NCBI RefSeq assembly: GCF_901709675.1
Contig: NC_051101.1
Span: forward strand, 7,832,501 to 7,896,500
DNA from: Syngnathus acus
Lineage: Eukaryota; Chordata; Actinopteri; Syngnathiformes; Syngnathidae
DNA: 64,000 nt
Direction of reading: 5' to 3'
Below, one piece after another: positions 25,501 through 33,518 of this stretch. Every line of letters starts with the position of its first letter. The first letter of the stretch is position 1. The translations under genes were made by a program, and so were the position numbers. Below the pieces are notes generated by a model. That model was not told the origin of the DNA. It did not search any database and worked only from the letters and a program-made list of their open reading frames with translations.

Positions 25501-25981
25501 ATACAATCAAAACACTGTACGTATAGTTAGTTTGGTGACGCTCTCGCGCGCGTTCCATCACAAGCAATAGAAGCGACAATTAAATTGTTTGACTCGGTTA
25601 TTGTGCGTCGTCGGGGGGAGGTGAGGGGGTTCCATCATGCTCATGCTGGAATTCTCTGTTGTCAGAAAACTGGTTACAAAAGAGAACACATACACAATAC
25701 AGTATTGTCGTGTAATTCTACTAATACTTCTGTAGAAATACCTCTAAGTAATATTTTCCAGCCAATTAAATAATAACAGAGAAACTTTCTTTGGGTGGGG
25801 TGCAATTGAAAAGGAGGAACGCGCCCCACCTGTCAGTGGGCTGTGCGGTTAATTCGCATTGACAATAATTCACAAACAGACCGATCACTTTAATATGTAA
25901 GCAATAGCTAAATGAGCCAAGTCACACAGTTTTGGACCTGTGAATGACTTACCCAGCCGACGGTTCTAAAGGTTCGGTCAT
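399..25981 (-). CDS. cobl: Cordon-bleu WH2 repeat protein (cobl), 5' 14 exons; 3' end outside the window
   Basis: Actin nucleator that binds G-actin through C-terminal WH2 motifs and builds unbranched filaments; in vertebrates it shapes neuronal arbors and ciliated or microvillar cells. Coding exons, 5' to 3' (high to low coordinate): 25981-25953, 21963-21781, 20159-19949, 19066-18838, 18028-17984, 17223-17135, 16943-16875, 14569-14387, 9449-8852, 7456-7316, 4700-4406, 3147-3053, 2737-2603, 2047-399. All have GT/AG borders, all join in frame, and together they give 1317 codons. Recognition rests on the N-terminal [10 protein letters not shown] motif, the Cobl-homology domain (about residues 60-217), KRRAP proline motifs and a WH2 motif at about residues 1295-1317. 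The related COBLL1 is less likely, because the [11 protein letters not shown] N-terminus and the [17 protein letters not shown] stretch are COBL features. The remaining WH2 motifs and the stop codon lie left of position 1. Confidence 0.92.
538..615 (-). repeat. cobl: 39-bp coding tandem duplication in cobl exon 14
   Basis: Units 538-576 and 577-615 differ at a few bases only and keep frame. They encode [13 protein letters not shown] and [13 protein letters not shown], 13 residues each. Confidence 0.92.
2294..2467. mobile_element. Palindromic inverted-repeat element (MITE) in cobl intron 13
   Basis: A 174-bp element bounded by perfect 27-bp inverted repeats (2294-2320 and 2441-2467). The ends are TA-CCGTAATTTTCGG and its complement, so a TA target duplication, as in Tc1/mariner elements, would fit. 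The interior repeats the palindromic GCGACTTATACTC unit several times. No coding capacity. A decayed relative lies at 60369-60563. Confidence 0.8.
2603..7456 (-). CDS. cobl: cobl exons 10-13: disordered middle region
   Basis: Exon 10 (7456-7316) encodes [17 protein letters not shown] and an acidic EEEED run. Its donor must be the GTAGGT after CAGT, because only that site keeps frame with exon 11. Exon 11 (4700-4406) encodes a Ser/Asp-rich stretch ending CTTWGSNNR. Exon 12 (3147-3053) encodes [20 protein letters not shown], and exon 13 (2737-2603) encodes [20 protein letters not shown]. Frame is continuous across all four. Exon 12 has two possible acceptors 6 nt apart; see the findings. Confidence 0.85.
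4701..8851. other. cobl introns 9 and 10 around exon 10
   Basis: Apart from exon 10 (7316-7456) the stretch is unique AT-rich intron with a (TA)n run near 7866-7882 and an ATACCGGTACGGT-containing repeat fragment near 8390-8450. No other coding signal. Confidence 0.55.
8852..14569 (-). CDS. cobl: cobl exons 8-9: KRRAP proline motifs
   Basis: Exon 8 (14569-14387, exactly 61 codons) carries [11 protein letters not shown]. Exon 9 (9449-8852) opens with [18 protein letters not shown], then a long serine/threonine-rich, probably disordered segment containing [11 protein letters not shown] and [10 protein letters not shown]. In COBL such KRAP motifs bind the SH3 domains of syndapins (family knowledge, not shown here). 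The two exons are separated by a 4.9 kb intron. Exon 9 ends after the first base of a codon at a GTAAAT donor. Confidence 0.88.
9450..14386. other. cobl intron 8 (4.9 kb)
   Basis: AT-rich unique sequence with a short GTGC-rich patch near 9714-9750 and the 38-bp duplication at 12853. I see no exon, RNA gene or recognisable transposon. Confidence 0.6.
12853..12925 (+). repeat. 38-bp imperfect tandem duplication in cobl intron 8
   Basis: Two units starting ATGTCAAAAA at 12853 and 12891, each continuing with a GTAGG then TTGTGATATATGAT or TTGTGATGTGTGAT end. Confidence 0.8.
16009..16076. repeat. (TG)n and GTGC-variant microsatellite in cobl intron 7
   Basis: A pure TG run to about 16038, followed by variant CGTG/TGCG units to 16076. 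It lies in the intron between exons 8 and 7. Confidence 0.95.
16875..18028 (-). CDS. cobl: cobl exons 5-7: basic/hydrophobic linker
   Basis: Exon 5 (18028-17984) encodes [15 protein letters not shown]. Exon 6 (17223-17135) encodes a serine-rich stretch and then [16 protein letters not shown], matching the KKKFLGFF-type basic/hydrophobic segment that follows the Cobl domain in the family. Exon 7 (16943-16875) encodes an acidic stretch with [13 protein letters not shown]. All three have GT/AG borders and keep frame (45, 89 and 69 nt). Exons this small may be alternatively used; exon 7 (69 nt) could be skipped without a frameshift. Confidence 0.82.
17693..17890. mobile_element. Non-autonomous hAT-like element in cobl intron 5
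   Basis: It begins CAGTGATTCCCAACC and ends GGTTGGG-like AAACACTACTC, an imperfect terminal inverted repeat typical of hAT (Charlie-type) elements; it is about 200 bp long. No coding capacity. The flanking target duplication is not clear. Confidence 0.6.
18838..20159 (-). CDS. cobl: cobl exons 3 and 4: Cobl-homology domain
   Basis: Exon 3 (20159-19949) and exon 4 (19066-18838) encode two consecutive ubiquitin-like segments of the Cobl domain. Exon 3 contains [11 protein letters not shown] and [13 protein letters not shown] and ends at KVPE. Exon 4 continues in frame with [23 protein letters not shown] and [11 protein letters not shown]. The KVPE/KTVRL junction falls exactly where COBL proteins read KVPEKSVRLVVNY. 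This is the most conserved part of the protein and fixes the family assignment. The intron side of the exon 3 acceptor is an unusually long pyrimidine tract (purine-rich on the plus strand, 20162-20290). Confidence 0.92.
21720..21751. repeat. (AAAC)n repeat and adjacent 13-bp inverted repeat in cobl intron 2
   Basis: Seven AAAC units at 21720-21751. Just before it, 21667-21679 and 21699-21711 are perfect 13-bp inverted repeats (GACAGTTTTTAGT and complement) with a 19-base loop. Confidence 0.9.
21781..21963 (-). CDS. cobl: cobl exon 2: [11 protein letters not shown]-terminal motif
   Basis: The acceptor is ACATAG and the donor is GTGAGA. The exon encodes the conserved basic/proline motif [15 protein letters not shown] near residue 10. 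A linker and the first strand of the Cobl-homology (ubiquitin-like) domain follow, starting near TVEFQLTLP, and the exon ends at EDG. The motif is diagnostic of the vertebrate COBL N-terminus. Confidence 0.88.
22491..22567. repeat. (GT)n microsatellite in cobl intron 1
   Basis: Two GT runs interrupted by TTGGTGTGC, about 77 bp in all. Confidence 0.97.
23189..23224. repeat. (CA)n with CTCA interruptions in cobl intron 1
   Basis: Short ACAC runs with two CTCA interruptions. It creates spurious open frames on both strands. Confidence 0.9.
23490..23600 (+). pseudogene. Tc1-like transposase relic in cobl intron 1
   Basis: The segment AAGTGGCTCAAGGTCATGAA through CAGACCTTAACC and GGAAAACCTTAAG can be read as a broken W-L-K ... 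P-D-L-N ... E-N-L motif, the catalytic-region signature of Tc1/mariner transposases (SPDLNPIENLW in intact copies). It contains an in-frame stop and lacks the rest of the gene. A dead fragment. Confidence 0.6.
25219..25316. repeat. AT-rich microsatellite cluster in cobl intron 1
   Basis: Consecutive (TA)n, AAATATA and (CA)n runs followed by an AT-only palindrome near 25288-25312. Simple sequence, no gene. Confidence 0.9.
25953..25981 (-). CDS. cobl: cobl exon 1: start codon and first nine codons
   Basis: The ATG at 25981-25979 reads [10 protein letters not shown], then a strong GTAAGT donor follows. Exon 1 ends with two bases (GG) that join a G from exon 2 to give glycine, followed by [11 protein letters not shown]. 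That in-frame join to the conserved Cobl N-terminus is why this start was chosen. The 5' UTR continues to higher coordinates, to at least about 26030. The end of the UTR and the promoter cannot be fixed from sequence alone; the flanking 25540-26050 region is relatively rich in CG dinucleotides for this window. Confidence 0.8.
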
Positions 25982-27663
25982 TGCGGCGAAATCCAACTTG
26001 AGGCGAAGATTGCTCAAGAAGGGTCCACAGATCCGCTACTTAACCCAACCTTGCAGGAAATCCACCATACTTGCACTTAAGGTTTAGCATTGCCAGATTT
26101 GATCTATTTAGTTCCCAAAAAAAATGACGTCTGTAACGATTGTGATATATTCTCTCATAGGGTCAACAAGTAGGTGAGCAAAGATGACGGTACTCGCGTG
26201 CAAACAAAGCTGAGTGACTTGAAGGCCAACTACGACACAATAGTCGAACCATGACGTTTGTTTTTTAATTATCTTATTTCACAGAAGACGCACTCGCTCA
26301 TTACCTTTTTCTGCACGATGTCAAATCCACTTGATTTAATCTCAACGCTCCCAGTGTTGATTCACCTAAACCACTAGCAAATTTGAACAGTTTTCTTTTT
26401 CCTGCTTGATCTTTCAAAATAAAAATACGAACATTCACACGTTTTTTTTGTTTCTTTGTATTTAGTTTTGTTCAGCACAAAAAGGTATGTAACGTTTTGA
26501 AAAGTATCCTGGCTTAATAAACGTCAAAAACGGAAGATAAATTAGTCATGTCAGCACTGTCACTCTGATATAATGTTGCATAATGACATGTCTCTTCTGT
26601 TAACTTTTATTCTGAAACTAGTATCCGCTTTGAACTGACTCATCCAGTAAAACTTGATGCAACTGTCAACAATCCTGCTTTCGTCAGCATGTCGCTGGTC
26701 AATCATCCACGATGGCCATTCGGTAAACGTATAGACATTCGGACCAAAGATCATCTTTTACAGATGTATAAGTGGTTTTGAGTCTGATGATACTGCACTT
26801 AAGTATGTTGTTAATGTTCATTTGCTTTTGGGTAAATTCCACATTCACAAAGCGAAATTTAACAATTCGTCTCCACTTATTTCTATTTTTTTTTTTTATC
26901 TGAGTTGATATCATGTGTCCATGTCTTGTCTCTTGTTTCCAACAAGAAAAGTGTACTGACCCTGGATCAAAATGAAATTGTATTTGAATATTAAGTACTG
27001 TGTAACATTTCTAAATTTGTCCTTTGACCTGTTATGTATATGTTCATTCTGCAAATAGAAAAATTGGGCGTATGTATGCGATGCAACTGTTAAATAGATT
27101 AAATAAAAGAAAATGTTGTTTAAAGTTTGAGCTCAAAGTCTTGTGCCTATTGGTGAGGTGACCCTCAAAGTAGACGACAAGAAAATTATTATAAAACATA
27201 TTTTTCGAACGTCCATACAGATTACTTCAAAATTGCTTAAGGTTACGGTACAATAAATATAAACCCTGTAAAAATGGAGCAAATGCACAAGTTCCTCTGC
27301 ATGTCTTATTCCTAAAAATTCCAGCGATGTCCTTAATGGTGACCACGCTCTTCTCTGACCACTATACCTCAAGCCCAACACATTTGATCCACTCGTACAC
27401 ACTGTTTGCAAGGAAACAAGGGAATCTCCCTTCATTTTCTATAGGATTTCAAATGGGGAAGTGGTCAAAGGGGTTAGGTTGAGTATGGCCTGGTTGGTAG
27501 CAGAAGCCCTACTGCTTGGCAGTTCAAACCTCGGTTGCAGATTTTAGGGGTATCTTACTTCTCTGGCATGTAACATTACTTCTCTGGCGAGCTTGGGCTC
27601 CAGGACCACTGAATGAGCACCTCCAAATGAGACAATGGTCCAAAGCCAAGAAATAATGGCGTG

Positions 27664-27697
27664 CCTTCTGCAGATCAGGGATGACATCTGCAGAAGG
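27664..27697. repeat. 12-bp perfect hairpin in the intergenic region
   Basis: CCTTCTGCAGAT (27664-27675) and its complement ATCTGCAGAAGG (27686-27697) with a 10-base loop. The stem is too short for a typical microRNA precursor. Confidence 0.7.
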
Positions 27698-27895
27698 TAT
27701 TGTAATGTGTTTATTTTTATTGTTTGTGCAAAAGTAGGCGAGTATATATTGTACTTGTGGTGGTTCCATTATTTTTGGTTATCTTTGCACACACTTGTAC
27801 TCACTTGATAAGGATCAACTCACACAGGAAACAACAGCTGCACTGATGTTCCTTCTTGCGTGAAGCCTTTAGGACACTTAATACTTTCAACTGAA

Positions 27896-28088
27896 ACATT
27901 TACTCAGTAAAGGGTGAGAGAAAGGCTGCTGGTTTCCTGACAGCAAGACATCAATCATCATGTCAGGTGAATTTAACATTTTAGTTATTGATTTAGTGAG
28001 TACATTTACTCAGTAAAGGGCTTGAGAAAGTCTGCTGGTTTCCTGACAGCATGACAATTTTTACATTTGAGTGATTGATTTAGTGAGT
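27896..28088 (+). repeat. Imperfect tandem duplication upstream of receptor 1
   Basis: Unit 1 (27896-28001, 106 bp) and unit 2 (28002-28088, 87 bp) both start ACATTTACTCAGTAAAGGG, share GCTGGTTTCCTGACAGCA and end GATTGATTTAGTGAGT or GTTATTGATTTAGTGAGT. Unit 2 lacks about 19 bp of the middle. Confidence 0.9.
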
Positions 28089-28717
28089 ATTTTGGGACAT
28101 CATCGAATGATTACAGTATACAGTAGTATTCAACATACTGAATCCATATATATGCTTGTGAATGTTTTGTTGTGTGGTCTTCATTGTGTAGTTTAATTAA
28201 CATGGGCCCTGTGTTGATTTGGAAGAGCTAAAGTATTGCTTTGTCATTATATGGGTTTAAAGTAAATAAATAAATAAATTGAGACAGAAATCAGAAAAGA
28301 GACAACATTATGGGGAAAAACAAACCCTCAAATCACAACATAGTGATAGCTAAAAAAAGGAGCAGCACAAAATAAGGTAAAATAAAAAATACACAAATGA
28401 AACAATACAGCACTGATAACCCAGTAATAAAAAATATCCACTGCTCGTGAAGTCCTAATTATACTGTTTTACGGTTACCGTGATATAAAGAGAAACTCTT
28501 TCTCCCGTGTCATGCAGCAAAGTTTTGCCCCAGTGTTGATTGATTTCTTTCGTTACTGCTGCACAGCGAGATCTGGAAAAAAACAACTCTTTGGCTGTTA
28601 GCACATACATTTTAGCATCAGAGTCAGACCTGGTCTGTGTTTCAATATGAAGCCCAGGTTGCAATAAAGCAGGATATCGAAAACCTTGTGTCTGCAGAAA
28701 CAACTGTCACTGCCATA

Positions 28718-29815
28718 ATGACGTACGACGACTACGATCAATTAGAAGCTTCAGAGTATTCTCCCTGCGACACCAGTGGTATAATTGACTTTGGCAGAGT
28801 GTTCATCATTATTCTCTACTCTTTGGTTGTCATCCTTGGCTTCATTGGTAAGTGTCAAATACGTATATTGTTTAACTAAGGACACAACCACGTTCCCACG
28901 TTCATGTTTCTCCCATTCTTTCAAGGTAATGTCCTTGTGGTGTGTGTCCTGGTGAAACATCGTAACCAGACAACCATGACTGATATCTGTCTATTCAACT
29001 TAGCTTTGTCTGATCTACTCTTCATCATTTCACTACCGCTCTACACGCACTACACTATGGTCAAAGAGTGGACTCATGGTGACTTTTTGTGCCATTTCAG
29101 CGGTGGTTCCCTCAGTACCAGCTTCTTCTGCAGCATATTCTTCATGGTTGTCATGACACTGGACCGCTACTTGATTATTAAACATGACGTGAAGGTGACC
29201 AAATACCGCACAAGGAGAACAGGGTTCATACTCACTGTGGTTGTGTGGTTGCTGAGCTTCTGTGTATCCCTTCCTTCTTTCATCTTCACTTCAGAGACAA
29301 AACAGCAGTATGGGCTGGGTTGCAGTTATGAACCAAATAATGATGCCTGGCGGGTCTACATGATCTTAACAAGGAATATTTTGGGTCTGGTGCTTCCTCT
29401 GCTGGTTATGGTGTTCAGCTACTCTAGGATCATACCTGTCCTGATGAGAATAAGGAGTACAAAGAAGCTACGTGTTGTAAAGCTGATCATTTCAATTGTG
29501 GTTATCTTTTTCTTGTTATGGGCACCGTACAACATTTCATGTTTTCTGATGTATCTGCATTATAATCGAAATGTCCTAACTGACTGTGACTCTCAGAAAA
29601 ATATAAAATTGTCAGTAATAGTTACTGAGGCAATTGCAAACACTCACTGTTGCTTGAATCCCATCCTATATGCTTTTGTTGGACAGAAGTTTATGAGACG
29701 TGTCTTGCAGCTGATGAAATGTGTGCCTGGGATTTCTATCGCCCAATGGCATTCATCAGACTACTCTTCCCGAAAGAGTTCAGCCAGGTCCTCTGAAGGC
29801 ACCTTTATCATGTAG
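28718..29815 (+). CDS. CC-type chemokine receptor-like GPCR (receptor 1), two exons
   Basis: Seven-transmembrane receptor predicted to bind a chemokine at the cell surface and signal through Gi. Exons 28718-28847 and 28926-29815 flank a 78-nt GT/AG intron inside TM1. The joined protein has 339 residues. The chosen ATG opens an acidic, tyrosine-rich N-terminus (MTYDDYDQLEASEY, candidate sulfotyrosines) with the Cys expected to pair with ECL3. An in-frame upstream ATG at 28637 would add 28 residues but is less receptor-like. Visible marks are GN in TM1, LALSD in TM2, ECL1 and ECL2 cysteines, DRY at the TM3 end, WAPYN in TM6, HCCLNPILYAF in TM7 and a Ser-rich tail. ICL2 reads DRYLIIKH where chemokine receptors usually have DRYLAIVH. 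The exact orthologue among CCR/XCR types cannot be named from sequence alone. Confidence 0.93.
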
Positions 29816-30254
29816 CGCAAATTATATCTGTCAGTCCGTCTGCCCACTCCCGTCTTGCAAAGTGCAAGTTTGTCCAAGAATGTAGTCTTTTACTTTTTAC
29901 TTGGATAAAACTTTAAGCTTCAACTTTTCACTGCTCTCCCACAACTCTTACAGAAAATGTTGGACTTGTGTTTGTGCCTGTGTTTGTGTACAACAATGTC
30001 TGCTACATTATGTGGTGGAGGGTCTCATTGGTGTCGTGGCTCAGCCTTTAAATTACAAAAACAAAGACCACGGATCAAGCAGACCATATCAAAATGTGTA
30101 TCACCAATTTATTTCACGATATCTATAGCAATTGGATATAATCTTACTCCAGATATTTAAATTTCTGCAGTCTCTGCTTTGGTGCAGAAATCACTCACAG
30201 ATGACTCACTTTATGATTATCATGAAAGTTCATCATAAAGGGCAGGAAAGTACA

Positions 30255-30425
30255 GTGGTACCTTCTTGTTTTTATTTTTTTTGTGTTGTTTACTTGTATG
30301 TATATTGTGTACTATGTCTTGTCACCGTGGGATAGTGGGAACGTAATTTCCATTTCTTTGTGTGTCTTGGCATGTGAAGAAATTGACAATAAAGCAGACT
30401 TTGACTTTTTTTGACTTTGAATATT
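30255..30425 (+). mobile_element. LINE 3' tail downstream of receptor 1
   Basis: Ends ATTGACAATAAAGCAGACTTTGAC followed by TTTGAC-type short repeats, the usual 3' end of an L2/CR1-like fish LINE. Upstream, GTAATTTCCATTTCTTTGTGTG fits the same tail. No reverse transcriptase remains. Its AATAAA at 30388-30393 is the first canonical poly(A) signal after the receptor 1 stop. Confidence 0.55.
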
Positions 30426-30847
30426 GTCTTGACATACATTAGGGCAGAAAAGATTCATCATGTACTCTGGCAAAAGCCAGAAGATAATTGTTTAAAGAAG
30501 TATTGTTTATAAAGGAAATGTTTGATAATTACAGCTGTTGTTGACTTGTTTCATTTTTGATCATTTGTATTTAAATGGTTTTTGAAAACATGTTATAACA
30601 TACTGAAATACGTCACCACATTTAAGGGAGTGAAGGGTTAACACTTCATCCAAAAGCGAAAAATATTTGACTTCAAGCCGGAGCAGAAATGTGTCATCTG
30701 GAAAATTGTTGTCAAGGAAGAGCCACCACAACACTTGAATTGTCACAAAGCAATGTGCGACACTGCTTGAGTCTTGAGCAGCGTGCATTTGCTGCATGAC
30801 ATCGTATTTTTTTTCTTTTTTTAAACCTCTCAACCGACTTGTGGTTC

Positions 30848-31022
30848 TATATATTTGAAAGCGTCCTCAGGAAGCTTTGCAACAAAAAATATAGCCTCCT
30901 CGTCTCTTAAGAACAATATAGCTGGCAATTGTAATTTTTTTGCTATTTGGAGGTGAACATTTAATAACCAATGGGATCAATCTAGGATTACTACCGACAT
31001 CATATCTTGAAATCTCTCAAAG
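30848..31022 (+). promoter_or_regulatory. Possible promoter and 5' non-coding exon of receptor 2
   Basis: A TATATAT stretch at 30848-30854 is followed by a segment that ends at CTCAAAG|GTAAGG (donor GT at 31023). The coding exon begins after TTTTACAG near 31355. A TSS about 30 bases after the TATA-like box, an exon to 31022 and an intron to about 31355 would make a coherent transcript. This is inference from signals only. Confidence 0.35.
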
Positions 31023-31361
31023 GTAAGGTTCTACTTTTCTTTTGTATCAACAGAATAACATAGTGAGTTCACAATGTCATAGTGTGTTAATGTGTGTTTT
31101 CCACTGAAATGCACACAATCAGTTTTTACAAATGTTAAGTCTCGTTTTATTTATCCTGTCCACCTATTTCTAAACAGAATATATTACATTACAATATTTA
31201 ATACTGTATTATGTCACTGTATTAAATATTATGATTTAATTTCAAGTAGTAGGTCTAAATGTAATATTTTTTTCATTTGAATATGTAATATTGAAAATTG
31301 CAATTTTAATAAGGCATATACTATTATAATAACAAACTTATTTTATATTTTACAGACAACC

Positions 31362-33014
31362 ATGGCCCAAAGTGCTTCGGTTCTCGGTGGGTTGAATGAG
31401 AGCGTCTTTCCAGTGGAATTAACAAGGTACGAATACATTGCTCTGACAACACTCTTGATAAGTCTGATAATCAACACTTCATTGTTACAGAATCTTGAAA
31501 TATATTGATATTTTGTAGAAATGTTGTGTGTGCAACTTTGGGGAAAACGTGCAAAAAAAAAAAAAAAACGAATGGGAAAAACAGGATACAAACCACATGA
31601 AAACAAGACTTATACAAAAATAAGTGCATTAAAACTAAAAAAACAACAACAAAATTCCAAATAGAAATGATGACACCATCTTGGTCTTTTACTGTGAGGA
31701 TGAGCAATACTTAATAAACCACACGTTTTAAAAGTGAAACTATCGACATGTATTGCTTGTACATGTGATCATTTGAGAAGTCAAATGCACAATTATCAGT
31801 TTTAAAACGATGGGCAGTCTGTAGGATAAAAGCAACGATCCTAGTTACCCATCTGTGCCAGACTGTACTGTAAATCACATCCAATTGAGAGGTAAACATT
31901 TTAAGATGTTAATGTTCATCATTTTGCTTCCTTTAGGCCTATTTCAACAGCCGTTGCTGAAAGCACGACATTCGATGACATAGACTACAGCCTTATTCCA
32001 GATGAGGGCTTTGGGATGTGTGTGTACGAGAAGCACGGAGCTTCTTTTCTTCCAGCTATCTACTGTATATTCTTCATCCTGGGCTTTGTTGGCAACTCTT
32101 TGGTTGTCTGGGTCCTTGTCTGCGAGGTGCGACTTCGCAACATGACGGACGTCTGCCTCCTGAACTTGGCCATCGCTGACCTCCTGTTGGTCGGTTCCCT
32201 ACCATTCCTGGCCTACCAAGTTCATGACCAGTGGATATTTGGGGACACTATGTGCAAAGTGGTCCTGGGTATTTACTACATAGTTTTATATTCAGGCATT
32301 TTTTTTATCGTGGTAATGAGCATCGACAGGTATTTAGCGATCGTCCATGCTGTTTACGCCATGAGGGCACGCACGTGCTTCTTTGGGATAATTGCAGCAG
32401 GCGTCACATGGGTAGCTGGATTTTTGGCCTCTTTTCCTGAGCTCCTCTACCTAAAACAGCAGCCTGACCACATGAACGCCACTTTCTGCTACGCTGTGTA
32501 TGAACCATTCACTTCGGACAACTCCGATAGTTACTGGCGTGTTTTTGGTCTCATGAAAATGAACATTTTAGGATTACTTCTTCCCATGGTCATCATGTCC
32601 TTTTGCTACTTGCAAATCATCAGGCGGCTGCTTTCCTGCCAGTCGTCTAAAAGGCAGACCATCCAGTTGGTGGTCATTGTGGTGGCTGTTTTTTTCATAT
32701 GCTGGGGGCCCTACAACATAGTGGTGTTGTTCAAAGCGCTGGAACTCTTGCAAGTCTACACGGAGTGCAAAAGCAGCCAAGTCATCAGATTGGCCATACA
32801 AATCACTGAGGTCGTCGCCTACTTTCACAGCTGCCTCAACCCTGCGCTGTATGTTTTTGTGGGCCGGAAGTTCAGGAGGCACCTGCTCAGGTTGATCCAC
32901 AGACTTCCATGTGGTTTGTGCCAGCTTGTCAAGGTCTTCATACCACAGCAACAGAGCATCAGGTCCGATATCTCCCGAACCACCAGCTTGGTTGAGAGGA
33001 GCACTGCTGTGTGA
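31362..33014 (+). CDS. CCR4/CCR8-like chemokine receptor GPCR (receptor 2), two exons
   Basis: Predicted chemokine-binding, Gi-coupled seven-transmembrane receptor. Exons 31362-31426 and 31937-33014 join in frame (AG|G) to give 380 residues. The ATG lies in a good context (ACAACCATGG) just after an acceptor-like TTTTACAG, so at least one 5' non-coding exon is likely. The N-terminus is acidic with a tyrosine (DDIDYS) and a cysteine before TM1. TM2 has LLNLAIADLL; TM3 ends in the canonical DRYLAIVHAVYAMRART; TM6 has CWGPYN; TM7 has HSCLNPALYVFVGRKF. The pattern around DRYLAIVHAV and NILGLLLP resembles CCR4/CCR8 more than other CCRs, but this is an impression from recalled family sequences. The intron interrupts the extracellular N-terminus, not TM1 as in its neighbour, so the pair are not a recent simple duplication. 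Confidence 0.95.
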
Positions 33015-33071
33015 AGTGAGGTCATCATTCAGTTTTGGATCATTTCATTATCTTCTTTTATCTGAACACAC

Positions 33072-33077
33072 ATTAAA
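33072..33077 (+). terminator. Candidate poly(A) signal of receptor 2 (ATTAAA)
   Basis: ATTAAA lies about 58 nt after the stop codon of receptor 2. It is the first common poly(A) hexamer downstream; the variant is used in many vertebrate genes. A 3' UTR this short is possible but not proven. Confidence 0.35.
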
Positions 33078-33518
33078 AACATTGAGAGAGCTCTTGTAAT
33101 GGATTTAGATGATACAAGTGATGTGCTTGTATTATCTAGTGAGCATATCTTGTAGAAGGCAATTTTGTAATGTCATTGAATTTTTTTTCTAAATAGCTCA
33201 GTGGAGCTGAAGGGTAACATTTGTGCAATTCTCAACCGCGACAGGAAATCAGTACAGTGACACCTTCATACTTACTTGAGTTGTGCGCTCAGACGTACCA
33301 ACACAATTTCAGTTCCATCTACGGGTTTACGCAAACAAAGGAAACCACAGCATGCAAAACAAAAAAAGAATGCTGTTAGTGTACTCATAGTTTTTTGCAT
33401 ACATTGTACTGTTGAAGATAAAATACGCAACTCTCTCTTACCTGCAAAATAAAAAATATAACATTACAAAATTGCATTGGAGGATTTATCAAAAGAAACA
33501 GCTGTTGCTCTTTGAACG

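Larger units (their letters stand above)
21964..25952. other. cobl intron 1 (4.0 kb)
   Basis: Contains the GT, CA and AT microsatellites and the Tc1 relic listed separately. Otherwise unique AT-rich sequence with no supported exon. Confidence 0.6.
26050..28636. other. Intergenic region between cobl and receptor 1 (head-to-head)
   Basis: Should hold the promoters of both divergent genes, but no clear TATA box or CpG island boundary can be assigned. It contains the 27664 hairpin and the 27896-28088 tandem duplication. Open frames in it resemble nothing known. Confidence 0.5.

Noticed and set aside
399-25981. COBLL1 instead of cobl
   Set aside because: The N-terminal [10 protein letters not shown], the [13 protein letters not shown] segment and the [12 protein letters not shown]2 motif fit COBL better. 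A phylogeny would settle it.
27133-27435. 100-codon minus-strand open frame upstream of receptor 1
   Set aside because: Looked briefly like a transposase fragment, but no conserved motif could be identified.
27490-27560. tRNA-like segment (TGGTTGGTAGC then AGTTCAAACCTC)
   Set aside because: A- and B-box-like words are present, but no cloverleaf or SINE body could be followed. Not enough for a tRNA gene or SINE call.
28637-28717. Upstream ATG of receptor 1 adding 28 residues
   Set aside because: The extra residues are not receptor-like, and an acceptor-like CTGCAG ends at 28697 just before the preferred ATG, suggesting this part is intronic.
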